A stretch of 64,000 nucleotides of DNA, taken from positions 1 to 64,000 of the forward strand of contig NZ_CP013612.1 in assembly GCF_001482385.1 (NCBI RefSeq), read 5' to 3'. This document shows, one piece after another, positions 54,708 to 62,000 of the stretch. Position 1 is the first letter of the stretch. Every line of letters starts with the position of its first letter. Both the position numbers and the translations under genes were made by a program. This DNA is from Pseudoalteromonas rubra (lineage in GTDB: Bacteria > Pseudomonadota > Gammaproteobacteria > Enterobacterales > Alteromonadaceae). The notes below the pieces were generated by a model that saw nothing but the letters and a program-made list of their open reading frames with translations, was not told the origin of the DNA and ran no database searches.

Positions 54708-54854
54708 GGGTTACCTTGAACGATGATGAATAGATTCATAAAGCTAGACCAGTTTGTGATAAATACCAGTGGCTTACTGTGTCAGCCATATTTTTAATAG
54801 CAGGTTTGTGCAACAATGGTAAACTGAAGAAAATCACATATCTCAGGAAAGAGA

Positions 54855-55322
54855 ATGAAAAAAAGACTATTACTGCTTCCAGCAATGATGTTACTTGGTG
54901 CCTGCTCAGACAGTGAGGTAGGCGATGTATCGCTTGGTCTGTTTACACTGAAGGACATCAAGTTGCACTCAATGACGGACCCAATTGTCACCGGCGTAAC
55001 GTGCCATGTCGCCAGCATTGAGGCGGACCTTAGTTTGTCAGATCCCAGTGACAGCTCTATCGCCTGTCGTCAGACTGGGGAAATCACATCTCAAATGATA
55101 GCCCAGATAGATAAAAGCAAGTCTGGTGAAGTGGTATTCAAACAGTCAAAAAGTGTGTTTTTCAAAGCCATGAAGGTCAGGCGTATTTATGATGCTGAAC
55201 ATCAGACCTTGATGTACCTCTCTTATACCACTAAAGAAACTTCGGGTAGCTTTAAACATAGCTTATCGACAGTGCCTCTGTGGGGCACGCAGGCTTATTC
55301 TGAGAAAGCCATTAACCCCTAG
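54855..55322 (+). CDS. creA: CreA-family lipoprotein
   Basis: 155 residues. The signal ends in lipobox LLGAC (Cys17). The mature domain matches CreA: VGDVSLGLFTLKDIKLHSMT, DPIVTGVTCHVASIEADLS, SIACRQTG, SKSVFFKAMKVRRIYD and TLMYLSYTTKE. CreA is a conserved periplasmic protein of unknown role, first named from the creABCD locus, but no creBCD genes are near. Single gene. Confidence 0.88.
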   Translation: MKKRLLLLPAMMLLGACSDSEVGDVSLGLFTLKDIKLHSMTDPIVTGVTCHVASIEADLSLSDPSDSSIACRQTGEITSQMIAQIDKSKSGEVVFKQSKSVFFKAMKVRRIYDAEHQTLMYLSYTTKETSGSFKHSLSTVPLWGTQAYSEKAINP

Positions 55323-55489
55323 AGTCGCTACGCCAAGTTAGCAAACTGGTAAAAGCAGGCCGTCGCTTTGGTGATTAACAAAGTGCTATCTGAGCACCTT
55401 GCGTGCCTGTGTCGGTCTGTATAAACTGACGCGTTTTCGTGCCAAAAGAAGCCTGATAGCTCTGCAAGCTGTTCAGGAAGAGCAAAAAG

Positions 55490-57520
55490 TTGAGTATTAT
55501 GAAGCAGCTATACATCATATTCGCCATCGTTCTGATGGTTTGGTTTAGTCCTGTCCGGGCACTCGGTGAGCGTCCTGATGTGACCATTTCGTCTGCCCCA
55601 GGTTGGGTTACTAAGCAGCCACTAACAGCATTACCTGAGAGCCTGCGTAAGCCGCTTCATTATCGGCTGGTTGACAGTCAGGTGAGTGACAATGCACAGC
55701 AGACGTCCTTTTCTCATAACCGCTATGTATTTACCGATGCTGCCGGCGTTCAGGAAGGCAGTACGGTCAGAGTGCGGTTCAATCCAGCGTATGAAAAACT
55801 GGTATTTCACAATGTCACTGTCTTTCGCGATGGCAAAGCGGTTTATCAGTTAACCCCGCAGGATATTAAAGTGATCAATGCGGAAGATGATCAGCAAAAT
55901 AATATGTATCTGGGTTTGTTTGATGCCTTGATCCTGCTTCAGGATATCCGTGTCGGCGACGAACTTGATTACAGCTACAGCTTGGCTGGCAAAAATCCGG
56001 TACTGGGTGAGCGTTTCAGTTACTTTGACAACCTTGGCTGGGGCGTTGCGGTCGATCTGCTGACCTTTAAACTTACCTTACCAGATGATAAACAAGTAGC
56101 GCATAAAGTATTCGGAAACCCGAATGCCGAGGTGCAACACCAGAAAAGCGATGGTACCCAAACCTATACGGTTCGTGTCGAAAACAGCGCAGCCCATACT
56201 GTTGAAAACGAACTACCAGGCTGGTTCAGCCCGTTTCCTTATATTCAGTTCACCGAGTTTAACTCCTGGCTGGAAGTGCAGGCCTGGGCGGCACAATTGT
56301 TTCAGGTAAACACTGAACATAGCCCAGAACTTAAGGCCTATATCACTGAACTTAAAGCATTGCCAAAGCACCAGGCAATTGAACAAGCCATTACCTTTGT
56401 ACAAGATGAAATCCGTTATCTGGGCCTTGAGCTGGGTGTTAATTCGCATCAGCCCAACATGCCTCATCAGGTATTTGAGAAACGCTTTGGTGACTGTAAA
56501 GATAAAACGCTGCTACTGAATACTTTGCTGCGTGAGCTGGATATAGACGCACAACCTGCCCTGGTGTCGACGGATAAACGTGCTCACATTAGTGAGTATT
56601 TGCCAACGCATAGCGCCTTTAACCATGTTATTACTCACTTCACACTGGATGGTGAAACATTCTGGGTTGATCCGACGATTAACTATCAGGGAAGCAGATT
56701 GTCCAGTTTGTACCAACCTGATTATGGCAGTGCTTTGCTGGTGGACAGCCAGTCGGGCTCTTTGACCACCGTAGCCGTGCAGTCGGCACGCCATGGTATT
56801 GATATTAATGAGATGATTATCGCCCCTGATTACGTATCGCCCGTACAATGGCGGATTGAGTCACAGTATTACGGCTGGCAGGCAGAACGATTGCGATATC
56901 AACTGGCCTCGTCAGAAAAAAAGGTGTTTCAGGAGCATTCGCTAAACTATTACGCGCAATTTTATCCTGGTGTACAGGTAAAGGCGCCGATTAGTTTTGC
57001 AGATAATCGCCAGGACAACGTGATCACTGTGGTGGAATCTTACTGGGTGCCTGACTTCTGGCAACCACTTGAAGATGGCGCAGCAGAATTCTATCTGGCC
57101 GCTGGGAATGTCAGCCAATATGTTAAATTACCGCAAACCGTGCGCCGTAAGCAGCCATTGGCCAAAGTGTACCCACTGTCTTTGTCTCAGCGTGTCACCT
57201 TGCTCATGCCGTCAGATATTGACTTCAGTGCGCTGGCTTATCAAAAATCGTTTGCCGATCCTTATGTGCGAATCGACAGTGCCATGGAATATGACCGCCG
57301 TCGGGTGACTTTTCATGCTCAATATGAGGCCCTTCAGGAGTCTGTGCCGGTTGAGGCGGTGCCTGCGCACCTCAGTAAGCTTAAACAGGCTAACAAGTAT
57401 AGTGGCTTTGGCGGCACAGTCAGCGAAGTGACGACTAACCCTCACTACACCTTATTCCAGGACTTTGTTAAGCAACTTGAGGACAAGACTAAGATGAAAT
57501 TTGTCGGAGAATCACTATGA
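55490..57520 (+). CDS. Exported DUF3857 and transglutaminase-like protein
   Basis: 676 residues. TTG 55490 is the likely start, since AGGAAG lies 9 bases before it while ATG 55499 is 18 bases away. Signal peptide to about residue 25. Residues 60-260 are the DUF3857 beta-domain (GSTVRVRFNPAYEKLVFHNV, VGDELDYSYSLAGKNPV). The transglutaminase core follows: ITFVQDEIRYLGLELGVNSH, KRFGDCKDKTLLL (Cys), FNHVITHF (His) and FWVDPTI (Asp). Such proteins may be periplasmic cysteine proteases or cross-linkers. It overlaps the next lipoprotein gene by 4 bases, so the two are coupled. Confidence 0.88.
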   Translation: MSIMKQLYIIFAIVLMVWFSPVRALGERPDVTISSAPGWVTKQPLTALPESLRKPLHYRLVDSQVSDNAQQTSFSHNRYVFTDAAGVQEGSTVRVRFNPAYEKLVFHNVTVFRDGKAVYQLTPQDIKVINAEDDQQNNMYLGLFDALILLQDIRVGDELDYSYSLAGKNPVLGERFSYFDNLGWGVAVDLLTFKLTLPDDKQVAHKVFGNPNAEVQHQKSDGTQTYTVRVENSAAHTVENELPGWFSPFPYIQFTEFNSWLEVQAWAAQLFQVNTEHSPELKAYITELKALPKHQAIEQAITFVQDEIRYLGLELGVNSHQPNMPHQVFEKRFGDCKDKTLLLNTLLRELDIDAQPALVSTDKRAHISEYLPTHSAFNHVITHFTLDGETFWVDPTINYQGSRLSSLYQPDYGSALLVDSQSGSLTTVAVQSARHGIDINEMIIAPDYVSPVQWRIESQYYGWQAERLRYQLASSEKKVFQEHSLNYYAQFYPGVQVKAPISFADNRQDNVITVVESYWVPDFWQPLEDGAAEFYLAAGNVSQYVKLPQTVRRKQPLAKVYPLSLSQRVTLLMPSDIDFSALAYQKSFADPYVRIDSAMEYDRRRVTFHAQYEALQESVPVEAVPAHLSKLKQANKYSGFGGTVSEVTTNPHYTLFQDFVKQLEDKTKMKFVGESL

Positions 57521-58596
57521 AGCGGTTATTAAGTCTGCTGGTTTTAATCTTGGTTGTGTCTGGGTGTGCGTCCACCAAAAAAACTGCTTTTATTGAATCG
57601 TCAGCATCGGTTTATGAAGCGAACAAAAAGGTGGAGTATGTGCTGAATAACCCCAATGAAAATGCATTTTTAAACCTCATCGACCGACATGCCAGTGAAA
57701 CGTATGTGAAAAATGAACTGGGAATAGACGACCCCAAGTTTGCGTTGAAAAGTGCGTTTGTCTCAGCCGGGGCGATGATGGGCTTGTCTTCATTCGACCA
57801 CATTTTCTATACCCATAGCCGTGAGCAAGGTGACTACTGGCTTAGTCAGTATATTTTTTCATATGACAACGGTACCTTTGCGCTGGTGGATATTACCCTT
57901 ACAAAACAAGGTTATAAACTGGTTGATGTGAACAACCGAAGCTATCGCTCCAGCATAGTGCGCTTTTTTGCGCAATACGATCAGCAGATTGAAGCGGCCG
58001 GACACGAAGAGGCGGTAACGGCGATCACGGATCTTATGGAGAAAAAAGAGTCGCAGTTGGCGCTGGAAAAGTACCAACAATTGCCCTCAGAGCTAAAATC
58101 ATTGCCCATTGTCCATGAAACCTTATTCCGCTCTATTGAAACCTGTGATGGTAAGCAACACCAGGCTTTATGCGAAACCTTGCTTCAGGGGAGTGAGCAG
58201 GCGTATCAGGGCTTACTTGAAGCAAACCTGTATCGCACTATGGGGCAATATGAGCAGGCACTAACTCAATTTGAACAGCTGCCTGATGATATTCGTTTTA
58301 GCCCGCCAATTTTGATGGAAAAAGCCATGGTGCTGGCTCACCTTGGACAGAAACGCGAAGCGTTTGGTATCGCTTTAGATGCTTTGTATCGCAATGCTTC
58401 AGGCGCCTATGGTTATCTGATCATGTTACAGGTTGCGTTTATTACTGGTGAATACGATGCTGCAGTTGAGCTACTGACTTTTATGAAAGACATCTTTGAG
58501 ATTCAGTTTTCTGAACAAGAGCTGGCCGATATCAGTAACAGTGAGAATTTCCTAAGCTCAACGCAGTATGCGCAGTTTAAACACTCTTATCTATAA
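57517..58596 (+). CDS. Lipoprotein with TPR-like repeats
   Basis: 359 residues. The signal ends in lipobox VSGC (Cys17), followed by ASTKKTAFIESSASVYEA. Residues 30-150 form a helical/beta domain; residues 160-350 contain TPR-like helix pairs (ANLYRTMGQYEQALTQFEQL, EKAMVLAHLGQKREAFGIAL). It overlaps the transglutaminase gene by the ATGA-type 4-base junction and so is produced with it. It may hold or regulate the transglutaminase at the membrane. No named family was recognised. Confidence 0.75.
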   Translation: MKRLLSLLVLILVVSGCASTKKTAFIESSASVYEANKKVEYVLNNPNENAFLNLIDRHASETYVKNELGIDDPKFALKSAFVSAGAMMGLSSFDHIFYTHSREQGDYWLSQYIFSYDNGTFALVDITLTKQGYKLVDVNNRSYRSSIVRFFAQYDQQIEAAGHEEAVTAITDLMEKKESQLALEKYQQLPSELKSLPIVHETLFRSIETCDGKQHQALCETLLQGSEQAYQGLLEANLYRTMGQYEQALTQFEQLPDDIRFSPPILMEKAMVLAHLGQKREAFGIALDALYRNASGAYGYLIMLQVAFITGEYDAAVELLTFMKDIFEIQFSEQELADISNSENFLSSTQYAQFKHSYL

Positions 58597-58612
58597 CACC
58601 AGGATGTAAACT

Positions 58613-59197
58613 ATGTGGATAAAAAATACCGTGCTGGAAGGGCTGTATATCCGGTTAGAGCCGTTGTCTATTGAGCATGTTGAGGAGTTGCAGGAAGCTG
58701 TGCAAGATGGAGAAAGCTGGAAACTCTGGTATGCCAGCGTGCCCGCTCCGGATCAAATGCAAGGGTATGTCGAAAAGGCACTGAGTAAGGTGGGTGAAGA
58801 TCAGATAACTTTTGTTGTCAGGTCTATTGCCAGCGGTCATATTGTGGGAACCACACGCTACTACGACATTAAACCTGAGCATAAACGCGCTTCTATCGGG
58901 TACACCTGGTATAGCGCTGCGGTGCGTCGTACGCCGGTTAATACCGAGGCAAAACTGCTGCTAATGGAAAATTTGTTTGAGCAGTGTGGGGCGCTCTCTT
59001 TGGAATTCAAAACACACTTTTTCAATCATGCTTCAAGGCAGGCCATTGAGCGTCTTGGCGCTAAACTGGATGGGGTGCTTAGAAGCCATCAGGTTCTGCC
59101 TGATGGCTCCATCCGTGACACGGTAGTGTATTCCATTTTAGCCAGCGAATGGCCAGCAGTGCGCAATCACCTCAAAGCAAAACTCACAGCCCGTTAA
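58613..59197 (+). CDS. GNAT-family N-acetyltransferase
   Basis: 194 residues. It has the RimJ/RimL-type GNAT layout: LRLEP-like start (YIRLEPLSIEHVEELQEAV), VRSIASGHIVGTTRYYDI, RASIGYTWYSAAVRRTPVNT and EFKTHFFNHASRQAIERLGA (acetyl-CoA region). It transfers an acetyl group to an amine of an unknown protein or small molecule. It is 17 bases after the lipoprotein gene and shares its direction. Its stop codon is inside a hairpin shared with the convergent gene. Confidence 0.9.
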   Translation: MWIKNTVLEGLYIRLEPLSIEHVEELQEAVQDGESWKLWYASVPAPDQMQGYVEKALSKVGEDQITFVVRSIASGHIVGTTRYYDIKPEHKRASIGYTWYSAAVRRTPVNTEAKLLLMENLFEQCGALSLEFKTHFFNHASRQAIERLGAKLDGVLRSHQVLPDGSIRDTVVYSILASEWPAVRNHLKAKLTAR

Positions 59198-59208
59198 AAC
59201 GGGCTGTG
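59185..59208. terminator. Shared hairpin holding two stop codons
   Basis: CACAGCCCGTT and AACGGGCTGTG form a 10-11-bp stem around a TTAAAA centre. The stop codon of the GNAT gene (59195-59197) and that of the convergent DUF4153 gene (59196-59194) both lie in the centre. It probably ends both transcripts. Confidence 0.65.
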
Positions 59209-60897
59209 CAGCTCCAACCTGTGCTCACCAATCTTAATGTCTTTGAACCTGGGTTCAACAATCTCAAAGTTGTCCGTTTTAAGCGCTTCCAGCAGGTCTT
59301 TTGATTGCGGTCCATAGACTTTCTGGTCCATGTAGCCAGATTGCCAGCCCTGCACGCCATCAATAACACCCAGATAAAACACCCGTAATTCCACCCGATG
59401 CTGAGTATTAGCAATAAACAGATATTCTGCCTCAGGTGTATTGTCCAGCTGAATGGGTCGTAACATAAGCTCAGTCGCGTCATCGAACAAATGCGTGTTG
59501 TGTCTGGCGAATACCTCCAGTGCAGTCACCAGCTCCTGGGGCAATGCCTGTTTTTGCGCATCTGACATGTCAATCAGGTCTAATAAGGTTTGTGTCGTCA
59601 GGGGTTTGGTTTCCAGGGTCAACGCGGTGTGGATCCGACGCTTTAGTTGCTCGTCATCGATGCTATGTTGCAGTGATTCCAGTGCCGCTAGTCCTTTTCG
59701 GCCAAGCTCGTTTACCAGGTAACGCGGGTCAAAATCAGCTGGCTGAGTGATACCTGCAGTGAGGCGATCTATCTGAGAATTAACACTCATGCCACGAAAG
59801 TCCAGTAAGGGCGTTTGGGTGGCAATTAATAGCCCAAGTAAACCTAAAGTCACCGGTCGGTTTACTGTGCTCAATCGGGTATACCAGGTGGCTTTGTGCG
59901 TGACCAACTGCCACACATAACCCGCGCAGACTGTCATGCTGACTGAGGCAATGAGTACGGCCCACAAGCGGGCCAGGCTGAGGCCATATTGCTCTATTCT
60001 GAGGTATAACCCCCAGCCGCTAAGGGCAAGATAGCAGGGGAGCAGGAGTAGCCCGAGTGCAATGAAATGGCGATACCAGGGACGCTGAGTCAATGCCTCA
60101 TCCGACAGGTTCAGACACAAGACGATGGCACCAACTAACACAAAGATCAGGCTGCTGCCGCCATTTTGCCAAAGTGTATCCAGCTCGCTGAACAAAACAG
60201 CCACGAAAAACAGCATGGCCACAGCGACCAGCACGGGTAACAACAGGGTGGCAAAGTTACGGCATATGGCGAACAACTGATTTGCCAGGTTACTGCGGCT
60301 GCGAGCCTGGATCACACCAATAGCCTGGCTTAATGTGATGGCCGGGTAATAGAACCAGGGCTCAGAAAATAGGTCGGTGAAGAAACTGATTTCGATGACT
60401 TCAAACAAACTGGCCCACAGCATCAACAGCATGAGTACAGATAAAGCGAACAGCTGAGCCGCAGCAAACACCAACAGCAAACGACCCATGGCCTGGCTTA
60501 GCGCCCCATAGCTGGGTAGCCAACGTTCCCGGCTATTCTGGGTAAGCCATGGAATAAGCAGTACTGAAGCCAGGAATATGATCAGTGGATACGGCCACGC
60601 CTGTGATGGTATGGGCGCGCGCTCGGGGAGCAGCTGGCTACCCAAATAAAAGCCACACAACGTGAATAGCAGTGCATATATTCCCAGTTGAATATAAAAA
60701 GCGCTGTTGAGCTGGGTAAAGCTCGAAAAAATGAGTGTGGAAGGCAGAAAGATCACTAACGAGTAGGCGGCAAGCAGCCAGGGGGGGGATTGGCCCGGCC
60801 AAAACGCGAAGTCAACAGATTGATGCAAGATGATCAGAAAAAAGCTCTGCAGCAGAGCAACCAGTAGCAGTTTACGGCTTGTCAGTAATGGCTCCAT
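59194..60897 (-). CDS. DUF4153 membrane protein
   Basis: 567 residues. Ten to twelve hydrophobic helices fill about residues 10-390 (LLVALLQSFFLIILHQSVDF, LFALSVLMLLMLWASLFEVI, TLGLLGLLIATQTPLLDF), then a soluble C-terminal domain of about 170 residues (ALESLQHSIDDEQLKRRI, VELRVFYLGVIDGVQGWQ). DUF4153 proteins have no established role; some suggest a membrane-bound regulator. A run of eight C in the early coding strand (60781-60788) could slip. It is convergent with the GNAT gene and overlaps it by 4 bases. Confidence 0.82.
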   Translation of the reverse strand: MEPLLTSRKLLLVALLQSFFLIILHQSVDFAFWPGQSPPWLLAAYSLVIFLPSTLIFSSFTQLNSAFYIQLGIYALLFTLCGFYLGSQLLPERAPIPSQAWPYPLIIFLASVLLIPWLTQNSRERWLPSYGALSQAMGRLLLVFAAAQLFALSVLMLLMLWASLFEVIEISFFTDLFSEPWFYYPAITLSQAIGVIQARSRSNLANQLFAICRNFATLLLPVLVAVAMLFFVAVLFSELDTLWQNGGSSLIFVLVGAIVLCLNLSDEALTQRPWYRHFIALGLLLLPCYLALSGWGLYLRIEQYGLSLARLWAVLIASVSMTVCAGYVWQLVTHKATWYTRLSTVNRPVTLGLLGLLIATQTPLLDFRGMSVNSQIDRLTAGITQPADFDPRYLVNELGRKGLAALESLQHSIDDEQLKRRIHTALTLETKPLTTQTLLDLIDMSDAQKQALPQELVTALEVFARHNTHLFDDATELMLRPIQLDNTPEAEYLFIANTQHRVELRVFYLGVIDGVQGWQSGYMDQKVYGPQSKDLLEALKTDNFEIVEPRFKDIKIGEHRLELHSPF

Positions 60898-61316
60898 ATA
60901 TATATCATAATATCAATTCCTTGTTCCTGTCATTAAAACTTAACAGTGCTGAAAAGCAAGTAAATAATGGTAAGAGTGGCGCTAAAGTCTAGTAAAGCGC
61001 AACAAAGAATTGACATAATATGTCGAGGTGTGGCAGATTGATTGTGTGGTAAAGAGGGTATAAAGCCCTTTTATAGCGTGGTTTTTGACCGCGCAATATT
61101 AACTTAAAGGGGGTGAAGAAATCTTCCCATTTTACATCGTACCCATCTCGTAATAACTCGGGCTGGGGTAAATTCAATCTCACTCGTCAGGTCCGCTGTA
61201 GGTTGTATTTACGTTTATTTACCATGCAGGCGCTCAACTTGGTGTTTGTTCATAAATACCACGCTATGCTCCTTTTGTTATTTAAAATGCAACAATCCCC
61301 CGTGTAAGGAGGAAAT
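60898..61316. other. Upstream region of the yqiJK-like operon
   Basis: 419 bases. It holds the dyad GACATAATATGTC (61012-61024), a sigma-54-like -24/-12 candidate at 61031-61046 and a strong AAGGAGGAAAT ribosome site before ATG 61317. The leader would be about 260 bases. No ORF was supported. Confidence 0.4.
61031..61046 (+). promoter_or_regulatory. Candidate sigma-54 promoter
   Basis: TGGCAG, five bases, then TTGTG fits the spacing of the sigma-54 -24/-12 consensus TGGCAC-N5-TTGC, but the -12 GC is GT. The dyad at 61012-61024 just upstream could hold an activator. PspA/PspF systems, which often use sigma-54, accompany flotillin genes in some bacteria. Confidence 0.25.
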
Positions 61317-61931
61317 ATGGACTTTTTAAACACGGCTTTCACTTTTCCTACGGTGATCTACTCTACACTACTGCTGATTGTGTTGCTGTTCTGGCTGATT
61401 TCTTTGGCAGGCTTTGCCGACCCCGATATGCTCGACGGCGATGCCGATATCGAAGCTGAAGGAGGCGCGGACGGCGGCTCTCTGTGGCAAATGGGCTTTG
61501 GTGGTGTGCCTTTGACTGTTTCAATCAGCTTAATCGTCGCATTGAGCTGGGTAGTCAGTTACTACGCACAAAAATTATTTGCCTACCTGCTTGGTGATGG
61601 GGTCATGTTTTACCTGATTGGCAGTGCATTTATGCTGGGTAGTCTGGTTGTGGCATTGCCTCTGGCGGCAGCGTTAGTCAGGCCGCTACGTGGGGTGTTC
61701 GATAGCCAGCAGACCAGCAGTAAAGACGCGTTAGTCGGACTGGAGTGCGTGATTGCCACCGGAAAAGTCACCACCACATTTGGCCAGGCACGCGTTTCCC
61801 ATGAAGGCAGCGAGCAGTTGATCGAAGTCAGATGTGATGAAGAAAATTCGTTTACTCAGGGTGATAAAGCACTGCTGATTGAACACAACGCAACAACTCA
61901 CAGTTACACAATCGTCACCAACCCCTGGTGA
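61317..61931 (+). CDS. yqiJ: YqiJ-like OB-fold membrane protein
   Basis: 204 residues. Three membrane segments (about 15-36, 65-88, 98-124) flank an acidic loop DPDMLDGDADIEAEGG; the C-terminal half is an OB-fold (VGLECVIATGKVTTTFGQAR, EVRCDEENSFTQGDKALLIE) related to NfeD. NfeD/YqiJ proteins pair with flotillins of the SPFH family, and the flotillin gene follows after 69 bases. A strong ribosome site supports this start. Together they organise membrane microdomains. Confidence 0.85.
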   Translation: MDFLNTAFTFPTVIYSTLLLIVLLFWLISLAGFADPDMLDGDADIEAEGGADGGSLWQMGFGGVPLTVSISLIVALSWVVSYYAQKLFAYLLGDGVMFYLIGSAFMLGSLVVALPLAAALVRPLRGVFDSQQTSSKDALVGLECVIATGKVTTTFGQARVSHEGSEQLIEVRCDEENSFTQGDKALLIEHNATTHSYTIVTNPW

Positions 61932-62000
61932 TGGCTCAACTTTATAAATGGCGCCGGATAAGCGCCCGGGAATAACTTATAAAACTTATCAGGAAGAGAT

